Shown here one piece after another: positions 38,124-46,123 of a stretch of DNA of 64,000 bases. This DNA is from Spirochaetaceae bacterium. GTDB lineage: Bacteria > Spirochaetota > Spirochaetia > Treponematales > Treponemataceae. Both the position numbers and the translations under genes were made by a program. The notes under the pieces were generated by a model. That model was not told the origin of the DNA, did not search any database, and worked only from the letters and a program-made list of their open reading frames with translations. The stretch spans positions 1 to 64,000 of the forward strand of contig JAGARR010000006.1 of the NCBI GenBank assembly GCA_017622135.1, read 5' to 3'. The first letter of the stretch is position 1, and the number at the start of each line of letters is the position of its first letter.

Positions 38124-38644
38124 GAAACGTCGAACACCAGTACAAAGAACATCAGGATGGCAAGGCTGAATAAAATCAAGGAATTCTTGAACACTGGCAG
38201 CGGACTGGCATGCTCATTTCGCCGCCTCAAGGCAGACAACACTGGAACAAGAACATAAAATGAAGTTAAACAACAAATTACGAAGAGGATAGCCTCCACT
38301 ATGGTCAGACTCTCGTTTATTGCCAGCAGGATGCACAGAAAGGACACGGTAAACTCCGTCATATAGGAGTGGACCGTAAGACGGATTAGCACCTCAAGGA
38401 AAACGGATACCAACAGGAAAATGAGGATGCAAACCATGGGATAGAGCTCCTGCAGTGAAAGAGGAACCAGCAGACTCTGAATTACCAGATAGGACATGGC
38501 AACGGTGGAAACCGATGCCAGCAAAGACTTCATGAAGGACAAGCCAAGGCCACTGGGAGAGGATGAGATGATGACAGCTCTGTTCAGTCCGATTCCGTAC
38601 AAGAAAACAGAACCAAAGATGAAGATGAGGCACTCAATTATCAT
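38096..38644 (-). CDS. rnfA: RnfA-like membrane subunit
   Basis: 182 residues with six hydrophobic helices, the size and shape of RnfA. Where canonical RnfA has the CPFLGVS segment that binds the intramembrane Fe-S cluster, this protein has SSSPSGLGL (28-36), so the Cys is replaced. A Cys in VSFLCILLAIN could match the second site. Identification rests on fold, gene order and length. The start overlaps rnfE by 11 nt. Confidence 0.75.
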   Translation of the reverse strand: MIIECLIFIFGSVFLYGIGLNRAVIISSSPSGLGLSFMKSLLASVSTVAMSYLVIQSLLVPLSLQELYPMVCILIFLLVSVFLEVLIRLTVHSYMTEFTVSFLCILLAINESLTIVEAILFVICCLTSFYVLVPVLSALRRRNEHASPLPVFKNSLILFSLAILMFFVLVFDVSWLNGGIGQ

Positions 38645-39269
38645 TGGTTTCCCCCTGCTGCAGTTCCGCGCTGCGTTCCAGAATACCGCAATATTTCCTG
38701 ATGAAGGAGAGTGCCGCCAGCAGTCCGCCTGAAATTACCAATGCGCCGGGAATGGATGCCCAGAAGGTGAAAGGGCTGAAATAGGCTATGGTGGGCAGCT
38801 CTAACTTGAAAATTCCTGAAGGGATGGGAAAGGAAATTGTTCCATACCCCACCACATCCCGCAGCAGAAAGAATACCAGTGCATAGATCGAGAACAGGCC
38901 CGCCTCCCGCATGTTTCCCATCAACGCTGTCTTGAGATGCATTCCCCTGTTGTCAAAGAAGCGACCCAGCATCAGCACAGCGATGGTAGGCATATAGCAG
39001 ATGAACCCCATGGTAAGGGCTGTAACGGGAGAATACAAGATCAGAAGCTGTCGAGAGAAAATGGTAAGGCCCACCAGCACCAGCAGCACGCACACTGGCT
39101 TCAGCGAAAAGAATTTAAGGTGATCCATCAGCTTGCTGAAGAGTGTGGTCAAAACCATCAGCAGGTTCAGCACGATGATCACGGGAACACCGTAGTACAA
39201 CCTGCCAGGCACCGGAACCAGCATCACGAGGGACACTGCAATGTACATGAAAATCGTATTTCTATTCAT
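38634..39269 (-). CDS. rnfE: RnfE-like membrane subunit
   Basis: 211 residues, about six TM helices. It is homologous in pattern to RnfE: a GFICYMPTIAVLMLGRFFDNRG segment corresponds to the YIPLIxTNCxxLGRA block and MGNMREAGLFSIYALVFFLLRDVVGYGTI to the following GxGF(T/S)xxLxxLxxxREllGxGt part. The Cys residues of both half-sites are missing (VPVPGR and AVLML). It overlaps rnfG by 8 nt. Confidence 0.8.
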   Translation of the reverse strand: MNRNTIFMYIAVSLVMLVPVPGRLYYGVPVIIVLNLLMVLTTLFSKLMDHLKFFSLKPVCVLLVLVGLTIFSRQLLILYSPVTALTMGFICYMPTIAVLMLGRFFDNRGMHLKTALMGNMREAGLFSIYALVFFLLRDVVGYGTISFPIPSGIFKLELPTIAYFSPFTFWASIPGALVISGGLLAALSFIRKYCGILERSAELQQGETNDN

Positions 39270-39744
39270 AATCTTTTCCTTCCGAACCGAGAAGCCTCGG
39301 AATCCGTTTTTTCCAGCGAGCCACCTGCATGGAATTGCGAAGACTCTCTGTAATGGCGGCCTCTTTTCCTAGATGGGAATCAAAGACAGCAAACCCAATG
39401 AATTCCGTACCAACTTGGGGGGTATAGCGGAAAACAGCCGGCAGCGGTCCGAACAGTGTGGCAACTCGGACAATCACACCGTATACAGGTCCAGTAGTCT
39501 GGCTGGACACGGGAACCAGCTCATAGGCAGCCATGGAGGTGGCGTGCGGCCCTTGAAGAGGCACTTTATTGCCAGCAACATATTCCCCCGGATATAGCCG
39601 CTCAATGGTCTGGGCTACACGCTTTTGCAGACGCTTGTCCCAGGTATCCTTCGCACAAAAAACCATCAGAGCAAGTAAGGAGAAAAGCAGCAGCATAACT
39701 GCCAGGAAAAAGCCTAAATTGATTGCCAATTTCTTTGTTTCCAT
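39262..39744 (-). CDS. rnfG: RnfG-like subunit without flavinylation motif
   Basis: 160 residues with one N-terminal TM helix (about 8-30) and a small periplasmic domain with GPVYGVIVRVATLFGP and IGFAVFDSHLGKEAA. Ordinary RnfG carries an SGAT motif whose Thr binds FMN; here the segment reads ITESLRNSMQVARWKK. It therefore looks unable to bind FMN covalently. It is named by position between rnfD and rnfE and by topology. The start overlaps the rnfD stop by one base (TAATG). Confidence 0.7.
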   Translation of the reverse strand: METKKLAINLGFFLAVMLLLFSLLALMVFCAKDTWDKRLQKRVAQTIERLYPGEYVAGNKVPLQGPHATSMAAYELVPVSSQTTGPVYGVIVRVATLFGPLPAVFRYTPQVGTEFIGFAVFDSHLGKEAAITESLRNSMQVARWKKRIPRLLGSEGKDYE

Positions 39745-40805
39745 TAGTTATGCTCCTGTACATGGTGAGTTTTGGGATGAACTGGCCGGTTGAGCTGCTT
39801 TTCCCGATAATAATTCTCTATCATTTGGATCAATAGGGAAAAAATATTTCCGCAGAAGACAGAGAACATGGCCCCAGCGGCAGAAAGTCCATAGCCAGCG
39901 ATGAAGAAGGCGGCAACACCAGTGGAAATACCATAGCACAGCTTTCCCATCACCGTCATTGGTACTGTTCCGTACCAAGGCAGGACAAAGAATGCCATCA
40001 TCAGTGTTCCACTCGTAAAGAGGGCCAGTATAATGTCTCCGTTTCCAAAGCTTCCTCCGGCAAAAACTGGACAAAGGAGCCATACCAAGAAGCTATAGGT
40101 TACCAGAAAGCTTGTGGGCATCTCCCAGGCCAGGGAACGGGTGGCGAAAAGCACTAGGGAGCCAATCAGGGTAAACAGGTTGAACCGAAAGGCGGGAATA
40201 AACGCACTGTTGTCCCACAGCAAGGATATGTACCCCTCAGGGATGTTGGTTCCCAGCTTGGCGAAGACATTGTTGTTCAGGAATCCAGTTATCACCGTGT
40301 CAAAGGAATATATCGGAAACACACCGTCCTTGAGCATTATGAGGGATGCGTTGTGAGCCTGGAGGGTCATCGGTGAGATTATGTAGGTGGGAAACCAGAT
40401 GGCACCGATAAAATAGGCCATTACAATGGAAATGGCCACTGGATTCACCCATGAGCCCGCAATACCCCCAAAGGAATACTTGACGATGAACAGTGTTATG
40501 AACGTCAGGAGGAACACCGTCACCGCCGGATAGGAGGGCGGCAGGAACATTCCCGTCAGAATCCCCTGCAGCAAGGTAACCGGAATATTGAGGGCTCGCT
40601 TCCGTATAAGCAGGGCGTCTATGGCCTCGGCGGCAAAGGAAGACAGGACACAAGACAGGATTATCAGCAGGGACTGGAAGCTGCATGTAACAAACAGCAT
40701 GACAATATGGGGACACAGCACACAGAGCATGATAATGGTCATGGTGGAGATGGAGGGGGTGACATAGTGAAAGGGTCGCAACGTCAGTGCGTTATTTTTT
40801 CTCAT
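39744..40805 (-). CDS. rnfD: RnfD-like membrane subunit without flavinylation motif
   Basis: 353 residues, about 9-10 TM helices. RnfD features are LRPFHYVTPS at the start, LLQGILTGMFLPPSYP and FGGIAGSWVNPVAI. The flavinylation site, normally SGATPL, reads DTVITGFLNNN, and the later FFxATDPVTSP block reads FFVLPWYGTVPMT. The protein is predicted to be an ion-translocating membrane subunit without covalent FMN. GGAG lies within the rnfC end, 8 nt before the ATG, and the genes overlap by 14 nt. Confidence 0.85.
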   Translation of the reverse strand: MRKNNALTLRPFHYVTPSISTMTIIMLCVLCPHIVMLFVTCSFQSLLIILSCVLSSFAAEAIDALLIRKRALNIPVTLLQGILTGMFLPPSYPAVTVFLLTFITLFIVKYSFGGIAGSWVNPVAISIVMAYFIGAIWFPTYIISPMTLQAHNASLIMLKDGVFPIYSFDTVITGFLNNNVFAKLGTNIPEGYISLLWDNSAFIPAFRFNLFTLIGSLVLFATRSLAWEMPTSFLVTYSFLVWLLCPVFAGGSFGNGDIILALFTSGTLMMAFFVLPWYGTVPMTVMGKLCYGISTGVAAFFIAGYGLSAAGAMFSVFCGNIFSLLIQMIENYYREKQLNRPVHPKTHHVQEHN

Positions 40806-42081
40806 TTACTGCTCCTCTCAAAAGTTTGATGCTTTGGCACAGGGGCAACCGGGCAGGACAGACAGCATTGCAAAGAACACAGTCCGAGCAATCCCGCAAG
40901 GTGTTCAGCTGTCCTTGGGAAATCTCCCGGTTGAAGGCATAGTGCCCATAGAGGATGTCCGGGGACATTCCCATGGGACAGACATTCCTGCACATTCCAC
41001 AGCGGATGCACTCACAGCTGTTTTGACTGGAGCTGTCCCTAGGAGTCATGACGATTACAGCCTTCACTTCCTTTGTGACAGGGGTGTCCAAGTCCGTCAC
41101 GTTGTGGCCCATCAGTATACCATTCACCACAATCTTGCCGGCCTCCTTTATGAAGCCGCCAAATTCTGCAATAAGTGACCTGATGGGAGTTCCCAAACGC
41201 ACCTTGAGGATGCCGCCGCCATAGACTGCATGGCCGGAAATCTGGATGAATTTCTCGAGAACAGGCTGATTGTACACCACGGCCTCATAGGCGGCATAGA
41301 CGGTGGAACTGTCTACATACAGGTCCTTGAAATTGATGCGTCCTTCCCTGCGCCGCTTGTTTACCAGTCCGATAATGTCCCTTTTTCCACCAACTGGATA
41401 ATAGGAGGTGTCAGTGGTAACCGTCACGTATTCCATCTCACCCTCAGGAAGCACAAGCTCCGTCTTGGGAGTAAAATTCTGCGGCACTACAAGAATGACA
41501 CGACTGGCATCCAATGCTGTAGCCAAAATGCGGATTCCTGCAACAATCTCATCGGGAAACTGCTCCGCGATGAACTGGTCTATCGTGCAGCTGGGGTCAA
41601 GGTCAAAGAGCCGTACCACCAGGGCAGGCTTCCCCTTCTCCATCAGTCGGTCCATCTGGTGTATCAGCGACACGCTGCGTCCAAAGGTGTTCACCACACC
41701 ACAGTCGGCGATAATTCTCCGCAGGGTACTGGGAGGAAAGCCCTGCCAGTCAACCTTTTTCCGGGGCTTGCCGTAGAAGGAAAACTCCCCTTGGAGTCGC
41801 ACCTTAACGGCATGGACACGTCTTCCGTCGGCATCAGAGATATATCCGATGTCAGTGACAATTCCTGGCACGGAAGAATGGATAACCGACCCGTGAAGCT
41901 CCCGGCTGGTGGCCAGCACCTGGCCTTCTGTTACCACATCCCCTTTGTTGACTATACAGAAGGTGGTGGTATCCTTTTCCTGCAGTAACGGTATTATGGC
42001 CTCTTTAGGAACATATGCATTCATAGACTCCTGATACCGGGTAGTTTTATACGGCAATAGATCAGAAACCTTCATCTTCAT
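40792..42081 (-). CDS. rnfC: RnfC-like subunit with two 4Fe-4S motifs and degenerate NADH/FMN site
   Basis: 429 residues. It has a barrel-sandwich N-terminus (NKGDVVTEGQVLATSRELHGSVIHSSVPGIV), a central NQR-type domain and a ferredoxin end with C358-x2-C361-x2-C364-x3-C368 and C398-x2-C401-x2-C404-x3-C408. The GxGGAGFPT motif for NADH/FMN is reduced to DWQGFPPS (111-118), ECEPY is not found, and GGPMMG is NGILMG. Electron entry from NADH is therefore doubtful. GGAG lies 8 nt before the ATG. It overlaps the upstream membrane gene by 20 nt. Confidence 0.87.
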   Translation of the reverse strand: MKMKVSDLLPYKTTRYQESMNAYVPKEAIIPLLQEKDTTTFCIVNKGDVVTEGQVLATSRELHGSVIHSSVPGIVTDIGYISDADGRRVHAVKVRLQGEFSFYGKPRKKVDWQGFPPSTLRRIIADCGVVNTFGRSVSLIHQMDRLMEKGKPALVVRLFDLDPSCTIDQFIAEQFPDEIVAGIRILATALDASRVILVVPQNFTPKTELVLPEGEMEYVTVTTDTSYYPVGGKRDIIGLVNKRRREGRINFKDLYVDSSTVYAAYEAVVYNQPVLEKFIQISGHAVYGGGILKVRLGTPIRSLIAEFGGFIKEAGKIVVNGILMGHNVTDLDTPVTKEVKAVIVMTPRDSSSQNSCECIRCGMCRNVCPMGMSPDILYGHYAFNREISQGQLNTLRDCSDCVLCNAVCPARLPLCQSIKLLRGAVNEKK

Positions 42082-43522
42082 TTTGGATTCTCCATATAAA
42101 TATGCCTGCTACGAGAGAAATCAGTATGGTAGCCAAAAGAGACAGGATGGTATACACCTGTCCCTGGGATTTCCCACCCAAGAAATCACCCATTCTCCGA
42201 TATACAACGGACGTAAAGCAGTTTTGAGTCTTCAGCACCCTTTCAATTTGGAAACCATCCTCCCGGATTCCCTCAAGGACGGACTTAATAAAAGAATCAT
42301 CTAAGGAATATATCGGCGTATATTCCTCCTGAATGATATCCTTGTCATTCAGGAGGTAGGATGGCATCACCACTGTCTCTCCCGCTGAAACCAAATCTAT
42401 GATCTGGGTTTCATGAAGGGAACGGTAGGGATAGGTTAAGGTATCCCACACCCAGTCAACATAATGGACAAGGGATGGCAGCTCAACTCCAAAATATTCC
42501 TGCTGTCCACTATCTTGAAAAGAGACAGAATCAAAAGACATGGCCTCAGTATACCTTGCGGGTGCGGGTAGAAACAAGCCATTTATGGAAGTATCTGCGG
42601 GAAAATATCCAAAAAAGAACAATGCCATAGAGAGAATGGTGGCTGCAACTGCCGGGATGAACAGAGAGAAGGATGCCACCGAGGATACTACGGAAACCAG
42701 CTGGGCTCCCCGGATGGGAACGGGAACGAATCCCTTGGACTTGGCATTGGAATACCAGAAAAGAATGTAGCACAAACAAAGGGAGGCCATCATAGTCAAT
42801 ACGAACAGCAGTCCCTCCTGCCACGATCCAATGAAGGCTATGGGAACACCTGTCAGTCCAAAGAGAAGAATCATGGTACTTTTCCGTATAGCCTTTGCCA
42901 TGTCCTTACGCCTCCAGAGGAAGCTACACAGGTAGAAGCCATACAGCAGCAGCAGCACGGCACCAGCACTGCTGTAAGAGGGGATGCAGCAGGTGAACAG
43001 GAGGGGAAAGAATGCGGCCACCATCATGAACAGGCGGGCCTTTGAAATCACAACCAGAACAACAGAGACTAGGGCCACCACCAGGGGTACTATCCAGGGA
43101 TAAACAATTCTTCCCTCAATACCAGCTGATTCACCACCAGGCAGCTTTCTGATGGCCTCCACCGCCGTCCGACCTCTTTCCATGAATTTGCTGGGGATGT
43201 AGTACAATTGTATCTCTTTGGATCGGTCAAAGAAATAGTTCTTCCGTTGCTGGAGATATGAATACTCCACACTCACTATGGACTGCACCGGAGCATAGGG
43301 GGAAACCAATGGCACCATCTGGTTTGAGAGAGTTATCACCTCGTTTACCCCAACCTTCTCTAGAGCCTGCAATACCAATTCCTCCTGAACTTCCACCGGG
43401 ACATAGACCAGGTTGAAGCCCCTCCAGAGGGAGGTGGCGGGCAGACGGATGGATACAACCAGAATCACAACGGAAAGGAGGGAGAAAAGGCTGGCGGCGA
43501 CTACAGGGAGGAAGGACTTCAT
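42062..43522 (-). CDS. Eight-helix membrane protein of the Rnf operon, unknown
   Basis: 486 residues from the ATG at 43522. Topology by eye: TM1 at 5-25; a soluble domain of about 115 residues with YLQQRKNYFFDRSKEIQLYYIPSKF; six closely spaced helices (from WIVPLVVALVSVVLVVIS to AATILSMALFFFGYF); a second soluble domain with LPSLVHYVDWVWDTLTYPYRS and IYSLDDSFIKSVLEGIREDGF; and a last helix, TILSLLATILISLVAGIFIW. No family was recognised. Overlap with rnfC by 20 nt makes it a likely accessory subunit. The ATG lacks a ribosome site and is 11 nt after the DUF212 stop. Confidence 0.75.
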   Translation of the reverse strand: MKSFLPVVAASLFSLLSVVILVVSIRLPATSLWRGFNLVYVPVEVQEELVLQALEKVGVNEVITLSNQMVPLVSPYAPVQSIVSVEYSYLQQRKNYFFDRSKEIQLYYIPSKFMERGRTAVEAIRKLPGGESAGIEGRIVYPWIVPLVVALVSVVLVVISKARLFMMVAAFFPLLFTCCIPSYSSAGAVLLLLYGFYLCSFLWRRKDMAKAIRKSTMILLFGLTGVPIAFIGSWQEGLLFVLTMMASLCLCYILFWYSNAKSKGFVPVPIRGAQLVSVVSSVASFSLFIPAVAATILSMALFFFGYFPADTSINGLFLPAPARYTEAMSFDSVSFQDSGQQEYFGVELPSLVHYVDWVWDTLTYPYRSLHETQIIDLVSAGETVVMPSYLLNDKDIIQEEYTPIYSLDDSFIKSVLEGIREDGFQIERVLKTQNCFTSVVYRRMGDFLGGKSQGQVYTILSLLATILISLVAGIFIWRIQNEDEGF

Positions 43523-43533
43523 GAACAGGTCTG

Positions 43534-44013
43534 TTACAGCACGGAAAAGGCAATTCCGATAGCAATGCCCCAGAAACAACCCACAAAGACCTCCGCCGGC
43601 TTGTGTCCCTGGACTTCCTTGATGGACTTGAACTTCAGAATGCTCTTGTTCTCTAAACTGGTGCCAATCTCATTGATGACCCGCGCCTGGATTCCACTGG
43701 CAAGACGGACACCTACCGCATCTCGGATGGTAACCAGGGCAAAACACAGGGAAAGAATGAAAATATCGGAATTCAAACCGTTGCGAAAACCTATGGTGGT
43801 TGAAAGCGTGCAAACCAGGGAGGAATGGCTGGAAGGCATGCCTCCCGTCCGCCACAGCAATAGCTCAAACAATTCCATCATACTGGAGACGCGGCCTGTC
43901 AGGAGCTTAATCACCGTCTTGATGAATTGGGCAGAGAACCAACTGAAAATACAAGAGAGAAAGATAGGATTAACGAACAGGGACTGCAATTGTCTCAGTG
44001 CTGATGAAATCAT
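43534..44013 (-). CDS. DUF212 / divergent PAP2 family membrane protein
   Basis: 159 residues with the family pattern NPIFLSCIFSWFSAQFIKTVI, GGMPSSHSSLVCTLSTTIGF, LVTIRDAVGVRLASGIQA and the end VQGHKPAEVFVGCFWGIAIGI. The fold is distantly related to acid phosphatase/haloperoxidases; a lipid-phosphate phosphatase role has been suggested for the family but is not proven. It is the first gene of the Rnf-type operon. Family length is normal. Confidence 0.9.
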   Translation of the reverse strand: MISSALRQLQSLFVNPIFLSCIFSWFSAQFIKTVIKLLTGRVSSMMELFELLLWRTGGMPSSHSSLVCTLSTTIGFRNGLNSDIFILSLCFALVTIRDAVGVRLASGIQARVINEIGTSLENKSILKFKSIKEVQGHKPAEVFVGCFWGIAIGIAFSVL

Positions 44014-44022
44014 ACCCTCTTC

Positions 44023-44050
44023 ATTTTACTGCTAAGATGAGTTTTGTCTA
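44023..44050 (-). promoter_or_regulatory. Promoter of the DUF212-Rnf operon
   Basis: TAGACA (44045-44050), 16 bp, TAAAAT (44023-44028) on the minus strand, 9 nt before the ATG at 44013. The start of transcription would be about at the start codon; an AGAGGG stretch within those 9 nt would then be mostly untranscribed. Confidence 0.5.
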
Positions 44051-44080
44051 GTAGATTCGCAATCAATTTTTTTATACAAT

Positions 44081-45181
44081 ATGGCGATGGATTTCCTTGA
44101 CTTTACGGCAGATGAGAACGACAACGGCCGCCGCCTGGATAGGATTGTCAGGAGGCTCATGCCAAATCATTCCCTGGGGATGGTATACAAGTACCTGCGG
44201 AAGGGCTTGGTGCGGCAGAATGGTGGCAGGGCCAAGCCGGACTCTCGAGTTGCATCAGGAGACACCATCAGCATTGCAGCCTTCCTCCTGCAGGATTCTC
44301 CTGCCAGTGATGGACCTGGAGGCGAGAGACGTGAACAGCAAACCCCAGAGCTCAAGCCTCGCAAGCGGGGTGGTGAACAGAAGGTTTCTCCGCAGTTGGA
44401 GCTGGGAACGGACTTGTTCCTCAACAGCCACATCAGGATCATCAACAAGCCCTACGACATACCGGTCCAGGGGGGCGGCGGCAGCTCCATCTCCCTGGAC
44501 AAGCTCATCCTCCGAGATTATCTGCTGCGGCAACAGGAAAGTGGCCTCCCCCCCTCCCTCTCCTTCCGTCCCGGTCCCCTCCATCGGCTGGATAGAAAGA
44601 CAACGGGAGTCCTGGCCTTCTCCCAAAGCCTTCTGGGAGCCCAGTGGTTCTCCCAGGCCCTGAAGGACCACCTGATGGGCAAGGAATACCTGGCCATAGT
44701 GGAGGGACGGCTTGCCAAGAGGCAGCATTGGCAGGAAGAAATCTTGAGACCCCGGCAAAAGGGAGACAGCACCTTCCATCAGTCGGTGGTGTCACCAGAG
44801 GGTAAGGAGGCGGATACTGTTGCACTGCCCCTGGGCTGGGGAAAATTCCGGGGAAAGGACATCACCCTGCTGCACATAGTCATCACCACGGGACGAACCC
44901 ACCAGATCCGCCTCCACTGCAGCCACCACGGCTTTCCCCTGCTGGGGGATACCAGCTATGGCGGAAGCCCTCTCCACGGAAAGACTGGAAGGCATCACAG
45001 GAAGTCCCTCGGTTCAGAGCCACCTCAGCAGGAGCTGTTCCTCCATGCCTGGAAGCTCTCCGTTCCCCGGGACAATCCCCTGTCCCTGCCGCCACAAATA
45101 ACAGCTCCCATACCGGAGATTTTTCAAAATATGCTGGCTACTCACTTGCCAGAAATAGATTTAAACGGATATATTATATAA
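44081..45181 (+). CDS. RluA-family pseudouridine synthase
   Basis: 366 residues. An S4-like RNA-binding start (RRLDRIVRRLMPNHSLGMVYKYLRKGLV) precedes the catalytic domain with HIRIINKPYDIPVQGG, LHRLDRKTTGVL (catalytic Asp at 171), KEYLAIVEG and GRTHQIRLHCSHHGFPLLGDTSYG. It isomerises uridine in rRNA (RluC/D type), but the target cannot be assigned. Two in-frame ATGs (44081 and 44087) lack ribosome sites; a TATACAAT ends at 44080, which would place transcription start around the second ATG. Confidence 0.93.
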   Translation: MAMDFLDFTADENDNGRRLDRIVRRLMPNHSLGMVYKYLRKGLVRQNGGRAKPDSRVASGDTISIAAFLLQDSPASDGPGGERREQQTPELKPRKRGGEQKVSPQLELGTDLFLNSHIRIINKPYDIPVQGGGGSSISLDKLILRDYLLRQQESGLPPSLSFRPGPLHRLDRKTTGVLAFSQSLLGAQWFSQALKDHLMGKEYLAIVEGRLAKRQHWQEEILRPRQKGDSTFHQSVVSPEGKEADTVALPLGWGKFRGKDITLLHIVITTGRTHQIRLHCSHHGFPLLGDTSYGGSPLHGKTGRHHRKSLGSEPPQQELFLHAWKLSVPRDNPLSLPPQITAPIPEIFQNMLATHLPEIDLNGYII

Positions 45182-45185
45182 ACCC

Positions 45186-46070
45186 ATGAAAATCGCAGAC
45201 ATACTCCATTCCTTCAAAGGTATAACCGTTTTCGCATTGGTGGGCCCCAGCGGCACAGGAAAAAGCTTCCGTGCAAAGCTGGTGGCGGAAAAATACGGCA
45301 TCGATGCAATCATTGACGACGGTTTGCTGATTCAGGACGACAAGATTGTGGCTGGCCAAACTGCAAAGCGGGAGAAGACCTACATGGGAGCCGTTCGGGT
45401 GGCCCTCTTTGATGACAAGGGCCACCGTGACCAGGTGGCCAAGGCCCTGCAGAAAAAGCACATCAAGAAAATCCTCTTGCTGGGAACCTCGGAGAAGATG
45501 GTGCAGAAAATCGCCATGCGGCTGCAGCTGCCCACCCCGTCAAAAATCATCAATATCACCGATGTGGCCAGCCAGGAGGATATCGAGACAGCCCAGCGTT
45601 CCCGCCTGGTGGAGGGAAAGCATGTCATACCCGTGCCCGCCATTGAAATCAAGCGGGACTATCCGAAGATTTTCTACAACAAGGTGAAGATTTTCTTCAA
45701 GGGGCTGAAAATAACCGATGAGAAGGACAAGAATTCCCAAGTGTCGGAAAAGTCCGTTGTTCGGCCTGAATTCTCCAAGAAAGGCAGGATAGAAATATCA
45801 GAGGCTGCCATCACCCAGATGGTGATGCATTGCGTGGCAGAGCATGATTCCCAAATCAGGGTGAAGAAGCTCCAGATCAAGACCGACAGCAGAGGCTACC
45901 GTCTGGTGGTGACCATCGACATCCCATTTGGAACCCAGCTCACGGGAACAATCCACAATCTCCAGTCATACATCATCAACAACATCGAGAAGTACACCGG
46001 AATCCTCATTGAGGAGGTGAGCATCATCATCGATAAGATTACCCAGACTGAAAATATAAAGAAACGCTAG
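45186..46070 (+). CDS. P-loop nucleotide-binding protein with C-terminal Asp23-like domain
   Basis: 294 residues. The N-terminus has a P-loop GPSGTGKS at 20-27 followed by FRAKLVAEKYGIDAIIDDGLLI, suggesting a kinase- or NTPase-like fold. At about 200-288 a domain typical of Asp23/Gls24 proteins follows: GRIEISEAAITQMVMHCVAEH...RVKKLQIKTDSRGYRLVVTIDIPFGTQLTGTIHNLQSYIINNIEKYTGI. Asp23 proteins are associated with the cell envelope in Firmicutes; a fusion with a P-loop domain is unusual to me. It starts 4 nt after the pseudouridine synthase stop without a ribosome site. Confidence 0.8.
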   Translation: MKIADILHSFKGITVFALVGPSGTGKSFRAKLVAEKYGIDAIIDDGLLIQDDKIVAGQTAKREKTYMGAVRVALFDDKGHRDQVAKALQKKHIKKILLLGTSEKMVQKIAMRLQLPTPSKIINITDVASQEDIETAQRSRLVEGKHVIPVPAIEIKRDYPKIFYNKVKIFFKGLKITDEKDKNSQVSEKSVVRPEFSKKGRIEISEAAITQMVMHCVAEHDSQIRVKKLQIKTDSRGYRLVVTIDIPFGTQLTGTIHNLQSYIINNIEKYTGILIEEVSIIIDKITQTENIKKR

Positions 46071-46123
46071 ACGCACAACGGCTTGCCTGCCCTTGTACGG
46101 TGAGACACTGGCTTCGTGGAAAA

